From NCBI RefSeq assembly GCF_001005315.1, contig NZ_LBMG01000001.1, positions 124,001-188,000 of the forward strand: a stretch of 64,000 bases of DNA, written 5' to 3'. The stretch is from Kordia jejudonensis. Lineage in GTDB: Bacteria; Bacteroidota; Bacteroidia; Flavobacteriales; Flavobacteriaceae. The notes beneath the pieces are model-generated. The model saw nothing but the letters and a program-made list of their open reading frames with translations. It searched no databases and was not told where the DNA came from. Position 1 is the first letter of the stretch. Every line of letters begins with the position of its first letter. The position numbers and the translations under genes were made by a program. This document shows positions 42,932 to 50,472 of this stretch, piece after piece.

Positions 42932-44185
42932 TTACTTTTTCTTATTATCAAAAAACGTAATATCAGCTTCGATAACTTCTCCATCACGATTGACTTTTAC
43001 AGTCGTTTTGTCACCATTTTCAAACTTTGAAAGTGCGCGCATATAGGTTTTCATGTCCGTAACTTCATGTTCGCCCAATTGTACCACAATATCACCTTTT
43101 TGCAAACCAGCTTTTTGTGCAGGACGATTTTCGCTAATTCCGTCAATTCGCATGCCTTTCCCATCAAATAAATAATCTGGAATGACACCTAACGTCACTT
43201 TAAATCGCGGTACATCATCCGATTCGTTAACTGTTTTTGTAAACGTAATTTTTCCTTGTGAATTTACACCTGAAATAACCCTTGAAATAAAGTTTGAGAT
43301 TTGTAACATTCCTTCGTAATTCAACTTTTCAAGATCATCTGAAGGTTTATGATAATCTACATGCTGTCCGGTGAATAAATGCAACACTGGAATATCTTGC
43401 AAGTAAAAAGATGTATGATCGGAAGGACCAACACCTGAAGAATTCAGTTTTAAATCGAATGTATTTTCTGCGTTCGCTTTCTCAATCGTTTCTTGCCAAA
43501 TTGGCGATGTTCCCGTTCCGTAAATTGCCAAGGTTTTGTTTTTCTTTAAACGACCTACCATGTCCATATTAATCATATAATTGACTTTCGTAATATCAAT
43601 CGTTGGATTTTTCACAAAGTAATTAGAACCTAGCAAGCCCATTTCTTCTCCCGAAAAAGCAATGAATAAGTAGTTGTTATTTGTATCGCCTTCTACTAAT
43701 TTATCTGCCAAATGTAACATTACGGCTACGCCACTCGCGTTGTCGTCAGCTCCATTATGAACCATGGTTTCGCCTCTATGAAGTGAACCTTCGTCGCCCA
43801 TTCCTAAGTGATCGTAATGCGCGCCAATAACGATGGTATTTTCAGCTTTATTATCTATAAAACCAATCACATTTCGTCCTGTTAGTGTACTGTCTGTATC
43901 GCCTTTACCGTATTCAATTTCTGCATGCGGATCTGTTTTTGGAGTAAATGTAAACGCCTGAATATATTCGTTGGTTCCTTTTGGCTCAATGCCTAAATCT
44001 TTAAATCGTTTAGCAATATGCGAAGCTGCCAAAATTTCGCCTTCCGTTCCTGTAGACCTTCCTTTTAGTTTATCATCCGCTAAGACTTCAATATCTTCTT
44101 TGATACGATTTTCTACCGTACGTTCTGTTTTACAAGAACATAGCAATAGCAAAAAAAGAATTCCAAATAATGGTTTGTTGTACAT
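42932..44185 (-). CDS. M28 family zinc aminopeptidase with PDZ domain, lipoprotein
   Basis: A 417-residue protein. The signal FGILFLLLLCSC has a lipobox Cys at about residue 18. Zinc-ligand motifs of M28 are in order: GAHYDHLG, ADDNASGV, GEEMGLLG, NMDMVGRL and HVDYHKPSDD. The last 90 residues form a PDZ domain (GMRIDGISENRPAQKAGLQKGDIV). It removes N-terminal amino acids from peptides at the cell envelope. The start is set at ATG 44185, which gives the signal peptide; the longer frame to 44290 would run across the divergent promoter and into the next gene. Confidence 0.88.
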   Translation of the reverse strand: MYNKPLFGILFLLLLCSCKTERTVENRIKEDIEVLADDKLKGRSTGTEGEILAASHIAKRFKDLGIEPKGTNEYIQAFTFTPKTDPHAEIEYGKGDTDSTLTGRNVIGFIDNKAENTIVIGAHYDHLGMGDEGSLHRGETMVHNGADDNASGVAVMLHLADKLVEGDTNNNYLFIAFSGEEMGLLGSNYFVKNPTIDITKVNYMINMDMVGRLKKNKTLAIYGTGTSPIWQETIEKANAENTFDLKLNSSGVGPSDHTSFYLQDIPVLHLFTGQHVDYHKPSDDLEKLNYEGMLQISNFISRVISGVNSQGKITFTKTVNESDDVPRFKVTLGVIPDYLFDGKGMRIDGISENRPAQKAGLQKGDIVVQLGEHEVTDMKTYMRALSKFENGDKTTVKVNRDGEVIEADITFFDNKKK

Positions 44186-44193
44186 AAGAAAGT

Positions 44194-44211
44194 TATTTTT
44201 GTACAAAATTA
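44194..44211. promoter_or_regulatory. Overlapping divergent -7 boxes
   Basis: TATTTTTG (44194-44201, plus strand) sits 28 bases before the ATG at 44230. TAATTTTG on the minus strand (44204-44211) sits 18 bases before the ATG at 44185. Both match TAnnTTTG and are only 2 bases apart, so the two polymerases would compete for the site. Confidence 0.55.
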
Positions 44212-44229
44212 TCAAAATATAAGCACTCC

Positions 44230-45345
44230 ATGACACGTATTTTTGTTTTAATCTTACTTTGTACTGTTTTTTCCTGTAAAGAAAATACAAAAGAAAAGAC
44301 GACTGCTACCACAACTGAAACGAAAGAAGAAGTAAAAACAACTTCTGATAATCCACTTATTTATCCTGAAGAAAAGTATTTTAAAGACATTCGTCAAGTG
44401 ACGTTTGGTGGCGATAATGCAGAAGCATATTGGAGTTTTGACGATACACAATTGATTTTTCAATCGAATAATACAAAATGGAATGTTTCCTGTGATCAAA
44501 TGTTTTTAATGAATATTGATGAAACGTTTAAAGACAACATGCCACCGATGGTCAGTACTGGAAAAGGGCGTACAACTTGTTCGTATTTTTTACCTGATAA
44601 CAAACATATTATCTATTCGTCTACACATTTGGTGGATGATAATTGTCCTGAAGTTCCGTTGCGCAAAAACGGAAAGTACATTTGGCCAGTGTATGATTCG
44701 TTTGACATTTTTGTAGCCGATTTGGAAGGAAATATTGTGCAACAATTGACCAATGAAAAAGGATATGATGCAGAGCCAACCGTTTCTCCAAAAGGCGATA
44801 AAATTGTATTTACCTCAACACGAAGTGGCGATTTAGAATTGTACACGATGAATATTGATGGTTCGGATGTGAAACAAATTACCAACGAATTGGGCTATGA
44901 TGGTGGTGCATTTTTCTCACCTGATGGCACAAAATTAATTTTCCGTTCGTCACGTCCAAGAACCAAGGAAGAAATTAAAGAATACAAAGATTTATTGGCA
45001 GAAGGTTTGGTGCAGCCGACACAAATGGAATTATATATTTGTAATGCGGACGGAAGCGATTTGCGTCAGTTAACCGACTTAGGGAATGCCAATTGGAGTC
45101 CGTTTTTTCATCCTTCTGGAGAAAAAATCATTTTCTCTTCCAATCATGAAAGTGAACGTGGATTTCCGTTTAATTTATACATGATTAATATTGACGGAAC
45201 AGGTTTGGAACGCATTACACATGGAGAAACCTTTGATGCGTTTCCTGTTTTTTCAAATGATGGGAAAAAGTTAGCATTTTCATCGAATCGTAATAATGGT
45301 GGCGGACGCGATACGAATTTATTTATTGCGGAATGGCAGGAGTAG
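44230..45345 (+). CDS. TolB-like beta-propeller lipoprotein (PD40 repeats)
   Basis: A 371-residue lipoprotein (signal FVLILLCTVFSC, then a Thr/Lys-rich linker). At least five WD40-like PD40 repeats follow, for example PTVSPKGDKIVFTSTRSGD, ELYTMNIDGSD and FFHPSGEKIIFSSNHE. The fold is a six-bladed propeller like that of TolB or of DPP4-type peptidases, but no peptidase domain follows. It is likely a periplasmic binding or scaffolding protein. It diverges from the M28 peptidase gene across only 44 bases. Confidence 0.83.
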   Translation: MTRIFVLILLCTVFSCKENTKEKTTATTTETKEEVKTTSDNPLIYPEEKYFKDIRQVTFGGDNAEAYWSFDDTQLIFQSNNTKWNVSCDQMFLMNIDETFKDNMPPMVSTGKGRTTCSYFLPDNKHIIYSSTHLVDDNCPEVPLRKNGKYIWPVYDSFDIFVADLEGNIVQQLTNEKGYDAEPTVSPKGDKIVFTSTRSGDLELYTMNIDGSDVKQITNELGYDGGAFFSPDGTKLIFRSSRPRTKEEIKEYKDLLAEGLVQPTQMELYICNADGSDLRQLTDLGNANWSPFFHPSGEKIIFSSNHESERGFPFNLYMINIDGTGLERITHGETFDAFPVFSNDGKKLAFSSNRNNGGGRDTNLFIAEWQE

Positions 45346-45617
45346 TTTTTGGGTCTTAGGTCTTGGGTCTTAAATAATATTTTTTCAAACTACCGAATGC
45401 CGTATCGAATGATTTTTTGATTAAAAAGGGTATTGAGTACCATTCTGAAAAATTTACTACATTTTAAACACAGGAATTTATAAATCAAGAGAGATACTCC
45501 TTTGATTTGTTACACTTTTCTTATTTCTTTGAGTTGCTTGTGTATTTCAAGTGGCTAGAATCTTGACTAGCGATAAAGGTTCAAGAACGAATCAAAAACT
45601 CATTAAATTATAAGATC

Positions 45618-45785
45618 ATGAAAAAAAGTGTCAAAAAAATGCAATTAAAAAAACGTTCAATTTCAACATTAAACGCTAGTGCAGTAAAAGGTGGAACTGT
45701 TGGAACAACTACAATTGTTTCCGTATTATGTGCAACTAAAATTTATGTTGGAGAAGATATTTGTTTTACACAACCACAACGTTAA
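45618..45785 (+). CDS. Lone GG-leader RiPP precursor-like peptide (55 aa)
   Basis: A 55-residue peptide. The leader MKKSVKKMQLKKRSISTLN has the same LxLKKxxIxxL pattern as the four precursors at 27838-28966, then AVKGG at about 23-27, and a core of 28 residues that begins with a run of Thr, Val and Ser (TVGTTTIVSVL) and has two Cys (VLCAT and DICF). The Thr/Ser-Cys content would suit two thioether rings. It is a single gene closed by a strong terminator, 17 kb from the other precursors, and no enzyme is near it. Confidence 0.7.
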   Translation: MKKSVKKMQLKKRSISTLNASAVKGGTVGTTTIVSVLCATKIYVGEDICFTQPQR

Positions 45786-45792
45786 AAAATAT

Positions 45793-45832
45793 ATCTGGAA
45801 AGTGACATTTACATCACTTTCCAGATTTTTTA
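45793..45832. terminator. Bidirectional terminator
   Basis: ATCTGGAAAGTGA (45793-45805) and TCACTTTCCAGAT (45814-45826) form a perfect 13-bp stem with an 8-base loop and T6 after it. It closes the peptide gene and overlaps the end of the convergent hydrolase gene. Confidence 0.9.
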
Positions 45833-46774
45833 TGTACAAACCAATGCAATTGCTCCTGTATTTACATTAAACACCATTTGCTGCACGGTAATTCCCATCA
45901 TCACATTTTCATCCTGTAATACTTCCAAACAATGATCTTCTTGCTGTACTTCCTTATTTCTTAATAAAGTTGTCGCTGCATCAAAGCGTCCACATGAGGT
46001 TGCATGAATGATCCCTGTTCCTACTTGCTGGTTTTGCAGCTCTTTGTAATCATTAGTTACTACAATATAATCTTCATCTGAAATACGAGTTGCAACTCGT
46101 TTTGGTGTTCGTTCAATTACAACTTTTTCATTAATATTAGTTCCTGAAAGCAATAGCAAACAATCGCTTACAATTGGTGTACTTTCTAGCATCTTTTTTG
46201 CTTCAGTAAACGATTCACAAGTTTCTAAAACATCGCGTAATAAAAATGAAATTGGTAATGCTAATTCTGGTTGATCACTACTCAACACTGCATTCAAAGT
46301 AAGCGCAAATTTTTCTGGTTTTATTCCTGATAGTATTCCAACAAACCCTGGCCAACCAATAGTCTTACATACTGTTTTTCCACCTTTTTGATAGTCAAAT
46401 ATCATTGAAAATTTACTTAGGATATTCTGCTCTGTATGCCAATCTAAGTTACGTGCATGTAACATTTCATTTCCGTTCCATATTGCAAAAGCTGTGCATC
46501 CAAAATATAATTTTAAGATGTCATAGTATAAATTTGCTATTAAAATTTCATTAAATGAGAACTCTGAAATATCAGCTATACATTGTATTTCTGCTACATA
46601 AGTTTCATTAATAAATTGCTCTTTATACAATTCAATTGCATCAAAGATAAATTCTGCACCTGTGAAATCGTTCAAGTAGCATTGAATTAATTCATTGATT
46701 TCTTCTTTATATTCAGATAGAAATGTCCAACGTTCGCTTGGTGGTAAATCTAAATTTATAATATGTATTTTCAT
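45830..46774 (-). CDS. Ntn hydrolase of the choloylglycine hydrolase / acid ceramidase (NAAA) type
   Basis: A 314-residue cytoplasmic protein with no signal peptide. The candidate nucleophile is Cys in LYFGCTAFAIWNG (about 92), followed by MLHARNLDWHTE, the R-N-L-D-W pattern of the acid ceramidase/N-acylethanolamine amidase branch. ALTLNAVLSS and VVIERTPKR follow. Such enzymes cut an amide bond between a fatty acid and an amine after autocleavage in front of the Cys. It starts 4 bases after the nucleotidyltransferase-like gene and is the last gene of the prfH unit, an unexpected partner for RNA repair. Substrate unknown. Confidence 0.72.
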   Translation of the reverse strand: MKIHIINLDLPPSERWTFLSEYKEEINELIQCYLNDFTGAEFIFDAIELYKEQFINETYVAEIQCIADISEFSFNEILIANLYYDILKLYFGCTAFAIWNGNEMLHARNLDWHTEQNILSKFSMIFDYQKGGKTVCKTIGWPGFVGILSGIKPEKFALTLNAVLSSDQPELALPISFLLRDVLETCESFTEAKKMLESTPIVSDCLLLLSGTNINEKVVIERTPKRVATRISDEDYIVVTNDYKELQNQQVGTGIIHATSCGRFDAATTLLRNKEVQQEDHCLEVLQDENVMMGITVQQMVFNVNTGAIALVCT

Positions 46775-46778
46775 ATTC

Positions 46779-47327
46779 TCATTCTTTAGGAATTGTGACT
46801 AATTCTTCACGATCTAGTGGATCTATATTTTTAGCAAGTAAACCAATAGAAGCTTGTACTGCCCAACATTTATCACTTGAGTGAATATTGTTATATAAGC
46901 TCAATAAAAATGTTGGATCTACTACATTCCAATCTTTTACAAATCGTGATGGAACTGCTGATTTTACAAAGAAATCTATCGTAATTCGGATTGATTTCCC
47001 TTCATCCGTTTTTACTGTTTTTTCGTAGCGTCTAAAACTTTCTTCGCTTTGTAAATGATCATAACGTGTCCATACCTTTTTAAAATTTCGTTGGTGCAAT
47101 ACATACATGACTTCTGCCACATGTTTCGGATCTACAAAGACATCAATATCTTTATGATCGTGTGCATGTTTGTATTCTGTATGCCCTTCTGGCGATAAAA
47201 AATGCCAAGCCCAACCTCCTGATAAAGTCACAAATTTTCTTAGAAATTGCAATTCCATTAAGGAAAGTGAAATACGATCTTGTTGCCATACTTCACCATA
47301 TCTTTTTTTGTTGTGTGGCGCTCCCAT
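46779..47327 (-). CDS. Nucleotidyltransferase-fold protein
   Basis: A 182-residue cytoplasmic protein. It shows the minimal nucleotidyltransferase pattern: a GG pair (TLSGGWAWHF near residue 38), then HKDIDVFVD near 57-65 with the DxD metal ligands, and a third Asp in IRITIDFFV near 110. The rest is helical. The family resembles AbiEii/MNT-like nucleotidyltransferases, though I cannot name a subfamily. It lies 8 bases after prfH and 4 bases before the Ntn hydrolase gene. In an RNA-repair operon it could restore lost 3' nucleotides or modify an RNA or protein end; that is inference. Confidence 0.6.
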   Translation of the reverse strand: MGAPHNKKRYGEVWQQDRISLSLMELQFLRKFVTLSGGWAWHFLSPEGHTEYKHAHDHKDIDVFVDPKHVAEVMYVLHQRNFKKVWTRYDHLQSEESFRRYEKTVKTDEGKSIRITIDFFVKSAVPSRFVKDWNVVDPTFLLSLYNNIHSSDKCWAVQASIGLLAKNIDPLDREELVTIPKE

Positions 47328-47335
47328 AATATTTT

Positions 47336-47932
47336 CTATTTTTTAAAAACCTGCACAGGATTTCCACGTTGCAACTGTTTGTGTTGCATCCACTTTTGTT
47401 GTTGCATCGCTTTTTGCTGTTTTTGATTTTGTGCTTTGATAGCGATATCCAACCGTGCAAATGCTAGTTTTTTGTTTAAAAATTGCGAGCGTTCTTCGCT
47501 TGCTTGTACTGTAATTCCTGTTGGAATATGTGTAATTTGTACTGCCGTTTCTACTTTATTTACATGCTGCCCGCCAGCGCCTGAACTTCTAGCCGTTTTG
47601 ACTTGAACTTCTTTTGGTAACCAAGAAACCTGCCTTGGTTCTGCATATACTTCTACGTTTACAAACCAGTTTTTACGCTGATGATGTACGCGATACGGAC
47701 TTCTGAAAATAAACTGAATACTTCCTTGCCAATTGCTTTTAAAATCGTCAGCATCACCAGTGGCACGCAACCAAACTGAGGAATAGTTTTGGTATTTTGT
47801 GGCAACCAATTCAATGACCGTGAATGTAAAGCTTGGCAATCGTGTTAGTTTTTCTGTTAAGTATTTTACGGCGAGGCAACATTCCTCAGGACCTGAGCCT
47901 GAGGAAATTTGCACCCAAAATTGATTGTCCAT
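47336..47932 (-). CDS. prfH: Peptide chain release factor H (PrfH)
   Basis: A 198-residue class I release factor relative lacking the codon-recognition domain. SSGSGPEECCLAVKYL near the N-terminus is diagnostic for PrfH, and RSSGAGGQHVNKVETAVQ carries the GGQ hydrolysis motif (residues 120-122). The basic C-terminal tail is Gln/Lys-rich. PrfH genes occur beside an rtcB paralogue in many bacteria, and the pair is linked to rescue and repair of ribosomes cut in the decoding centre. I choose ATG 47932, because the longer frame to 47980 runs into the palindromic repeat. It opens a tight three-gene unit. Confidence 0.9.
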   Translation of the reverse strand: MDNQFWVQISSGSGPEECCLAVKYLTEKLTRLPSFTFTVIELVATKYQNYSSVWLRATGDADDFKSNWQGSIQFIFRSPYRVHHQRKNWFVNVEVYAEPRQVSWLPKEVQVKTARSSGAGGQHVNKVETAVQITHIPTGITVQASEERSQFLNKKLAFARLDIAIKAQNQKQQKAMQQQKWMQHKQLQRGNPVQVFKK

Positions 47933-47978
47933 AATTTCTATTTTTTGATGATGTAAGTTAGATGTCACATAACTTGTC

Positions 47979-48039
47979 ATTCCTGTGAAGACAGGAATCC
48001 ATAGTACTTATAAGTGGATTCCGCATCAAGTGCAGAATG
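47979..48039. repeat. Two dispersed palindromes upstream of prfH
   Basis: ATTCCTGTGAAGACAGGAAT at 47979-47998 and ATTCCGCATCAAGTGCAGAAT at 48019-48039, separated by 20 bases. The second is the mirror form of the element at 15112-15132. Confidence 0.7.
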
Positions 48040-48071
48040 ACAGTTAATTGTAAAATCTACTCATATCGTAA

Positions 48072-48635
48072 TTAATCTAAAATCGAATTGAATTTGACTT
48101 TAGCTATTTTTTTCTTTTTACGTTTTGACTTTCGCTTTTTTACTTTTTTAAGCTTGTTTTGAAGGCGTCTTTCTTCATTTTCTATGAAATAAATATAGTC
48201 ATCATTATAGATATGTTGTTTTGCTTTTTTTAAGCATTTCAATCCTTTTTTATACTTGTTTTCTACTTCATGAATGTACGCTTCACACCAACACAATTCT
48301 GCAATATCCACACCTTTGATTTTTTGAGCAAATGCTAAAAGTTGTTTCGCTCTAGCCAATTCGTTGGCCCAAATCAAGGTTTTGATATATTCTGGATATA
48401 CTTGAACATAATTGATATCTGCGGCAATACATTTGTCAAAGTTTTCGAAAGCCGCTTCATAGTTATTCAAATATTGTGCTTGTATTTTCCCTAGTAAACA
48501 TAGAGACGGACAGTGATTTTCGTCATAAGAAATTGCATAGCTAATAGCTTCGCATGCTTCTTCCCAGTCTGAACAAAAACCAGCCATTGCTCCTTTTGCT
48601 TTTAGGTAATATTGATCTGCTATATTTAGTGCCAT
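48072..48635 (-). CDS. TPR-repeat protein with basic tail
   Basis: A 187-residue cytoplasmic protein made of TPR-like helix pairs (DWEEACEAISYAISYDENHC, NYEAAFENFDKCIAAD, ELARAKQLLAFAQ, KYKKGLKCLKKAKQ). It ends in a very basic stretch of about 25 residues (KKVKKRKSKRKKKKIAK) that could hold RNA. It lies between rtcB and prfH on the same strand, so it may be an adaptor in the RNA-repair system. Gaps of 429 bases to rtcB and 139 bases to the prfH start suggest separate transcripts. Not recognised beyond the repeat type. Confidence 0.7.
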   Translation of the reverse strand: MALNIADQYYLKAKGAMAGFCSDWEEACEAISYAISYDENHCPSLCLLGKIQAQYLNNYEAAFENFDKCIAADINYVQVYPEYIKTLIWANELARAKQLLAFAQKIKGVDIAELCWCEAYIHEVENKYKKGLKCLKKAKQHIYNDDYIYFIENEERRLQNKLKKVKKRKSKRKKKKIAKVKFNSILD

Positions 48636-48648
48636 TGTATGTTTTTTT

Positions 48649-48731
48649 TAATGAAACTCAATTTTGAGAAGCCCAAAAGGCGCGCACAAAATTGTAAGTT
48701 GAACTAATCCTGCTGGAAAGCAGGATCTCAT
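48649..48731 (+). ncRNA. Structured RNA element, copy 1
   Basis: This 83-nt segment aligns without gaps to the reverse complement of 52038-52120 (69 of 83 positions match). The hairpin ATCCTGCT-GGAA-AGCAGGAT (48707-48726) has a GNRA loop; in copy 2 the same place has ATCCCAAT-GAAA-ATTGGGAT, so three base pairs changed on both sides. Two weaker hairpins, CTCA/TGAG and GCC/GGC, precede it and are also kept. GNRA loops exist only in this sense, so the RNA reads on the plus strand. It begins 14 bases from the start of the minus-strand TPR gene. Confidence 0.5.
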
Positions 48732-49064
48732 TCTTATTTGTTGTTTAAATTTTCTTTTTTTCATCTTTCAGTTGAATACTAGAGAAACCTTGAGAACCTT
48801 GATTTCCCTAGTATTTTATGAAGATGCAACTCTACTTCAACTTGTTGAATTGAAGTTCTTTTGGTTCGCATTAAGGATGGAGCGCTTGTCTGAGCTCTTT
48901 TGATGGATTCCTGCCTGCGCAGGAATGACAAATCAAAAAGCGAGTAGCGAGAGCCTGACCTCCGTTTTTCTCGGAGGAAATGCCCTAATCAACCATGTGT
49001 TTTTAGCTTCCTGCCAAGTTTCGTTCGTTATAGATTCCTGCCTTCGCAGGAATGAAAAAAGGAT
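48732..49064. other. Gene-free region between TPR gene and rtcB with hairpins and repeats
   Basis: Hairpins seen: AATACTAG/CTAGTATT with GAAA/TTTC inside it across one mismatch (48775-48815); ACTTCAA/TTGAAGT (48834-48856); CCTCCG/CGGAGG near 48959-48977. Two copies of the dispersed palindrome follow (48907-48926 and 49034-49053). The first two hairpins could extend the plus-strand RNA that begins at copy 1. No convincing ORF. Confidence 0.45.
48907..49053. repeat. Two copies of the dispersed palindrome downstream of rtcB
   Basis: ATTCCTGCCTGCGCAGGAAT (48907-48926, followed by GACA) and ATTCCTGCCTTCGCAGGAAT (49034-49053, followed by GA). The second ends 12 bases from the rtcB stop and could act as its 3' hairpin. 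Confidence 0.75.
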
Positions 49065-50462
49065 TTACTTATCCATACGAACAATTTTTGGTGTAAAACT
49101 TCCGACAACTTCCACCAATTCAGTTTGGTTTGCCATGACATGATGAATGTTTTTGTATGCCATTGGCGCTTCGTCAATTCCGCCACCTAGTAAAGTCACT
49201 CCATGCTCTTTTAATTGCTTTTTTACATCACTTTGCGTGATGGTTTGCTTTGCTTTTCGCCTTGATAATTGGCGTCCTGCTCCATGCGAAGCCGATTGTA
49301 ACGAATGTACGTTTCCTGTTCCTCGAACGATAAATCCTGGCGCTGTCATAGAACCTGGAATGATTCCCAACACTCCTTTTTGTGCAGGAGTTGCTCCTTT
49401 TCGATGTACAATGAGTTCTTCGCCATTTACGATTTCTTTCCAAGCAAAATTGTGATGATTTTCTACCATCGCCAACGGTCTTGCACCCAATGCTTTTCCT
49501 AAACGCTTGTGAATGTCGTGGTGACACGCCGATGCATAATCGCCCGCAAGATTCATTGCCAACCAGTATTCTTGTCCGTCTTGCGTATTTAGATCGAGCC
49601 ACGCTAGGTTTTTCGCTTCTCCAGGTAACGGTGTTTGTTGTATTGCTAATTTTGTATACTGTTTTGCAATATTAGCACCTAAACCACGCGATCCGCTATG
49701 CGACAGAATTCCTAAATATTTCCCGATAGGAACATTGAATTCGTTATTTACATCAGAAACATCTACGATTCCAAATTCCACAAAATGGTTTCCACCACCT
49801 GACGAACCTAATTGTGTGTACGCCTTTTTGAATAGTTTTTTTACCGTTGGAATGTCTTTGAATTCCGTTCGTTCAAAAATTTCATGATCATTGATACGTT
49901 TGTGAGTTTCGTAGCCACCAAATTTGGTGTGTTCTTGCAACATATTCACATATTTATCTTTGTGACCTTCCAAATAAGACGCTGGAATATCATAGATGGA
50001 CAAACACATTCGGCAACCGATATCAACGCCAACTCCGTATGGAATTACGGCGTTTTTTGTTGCCAATACACCACCAATTGGTAAACCGTACCCTGCATGT
50101 CCGTCAGGCATTAATGCACCTGCTTTTGCTATTGGTAATTTTAACGCGGTATACAATTGATGTTTTGCTTCTTCTTGAATTCCGTTTTCGCCAAATATGG
50201 TAAACGGCGCTCGTTTTGTTTCTAATTTTTTTGCTTCTATGTGTACAGGAGTTGTCAATTCTTCAGCGATTTTGCCTACTATGCCATCTCCTAGATATTT
50301 TTCAGGATGTTTAAGAATCGTTTTGAGACGTTGTAATACTTTGTCTTTTCGATCTTTTTTAAAGTGTTTCAACATGACATCAATTGCGATGCTGATTACT
50401 TTTCCCTTTTGTGGATATCCTATTTCTATGAGGTCTTTGCCTCGTAATTTTAATTTTGCCAT
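49065..50462 (-). CDS. rtcB: RtcB RNA ligase
   Basis: A 465-residue cytoplasmic RNA ligase that joins a 2',3'-cyclic phosphate or 3'-phosphate end to a 5'-OH end using GTP and manganese. Visible motifs are DGHAGYGLPIGG, VGVDIGCRMC (metal-binding Asp and Cys), SSGGGNHFVEFG, LSHSGSRGLG, VENHHNFAW and SASHGAGRQLSR with the His that takes GMP. Length is typical of the longer RtcB group. It starts 10 bases after the pcfJ-like gene and shares its operon; prfH lies 1.1 kb downstream on the same strand. Confidence 0.93.
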   Translation of the reverse strand: MAKLKLRGKDLIEIGYPQKGKVISIAIDVMLKHFKKDRKDKVLQRLKTILKHPEKYLGDGIVGKIAEELTTPVHIEAKKLETKRAPFTIFGENGIQEEAKHQLYTALKLPIAKAGALMPDGHAGYGLPIGGVLATKNAVIPYGVGVDIGCRMCLSIYDIPASYLEGHKDKYVNMLQEHTKFGGYETHKRINDHEIFERTEFKDIPTVKKLFKKAYTQLGSSGGGNHFVEFGIVDVSDVNNEFNVPIGKYLGILSHSGSRGLGANIAKQYTKLAIQQTPLPGEAKNLAWLDLNTQDGQEYWLAMNLAGDYASACHHDIHKRLGKALGARPLAMVENHHNFAWKEIVNGEELIVHRKGATPAQKGVLGIIPGSMTAPGFIVRGTGNVHSLQSASHGAGRQLSRRKAKQTITQSDVKKQLKEHGVTLLGGGIDEAPMAYKNIHHVMANQTELVEVVGSFTPKIVRMDK

Positions 50463-50472
50463 AACTTAAATT

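Noticed and set aside
44186-44290. Longer N-terminus of the M28 peptidase
   Set aside because: It would bury the lipoprotein signal, cross the divergent promoters and overlap the next gene.
45485-45571. Hairpins AAATCAA/TTTGATTT and GCTAG/CTAGC upstream of the lone precursor as a riboswitch
   Set aside because: The stems are short, with no known aptamer core and no second copy for comparison.
48860-48880. GGTTCGCATT resembling a tRNA T-arm near RNA copy 1
   Set aside because: No acceptor, D-arm or CCA partner can be folded around it; not a tRNA.
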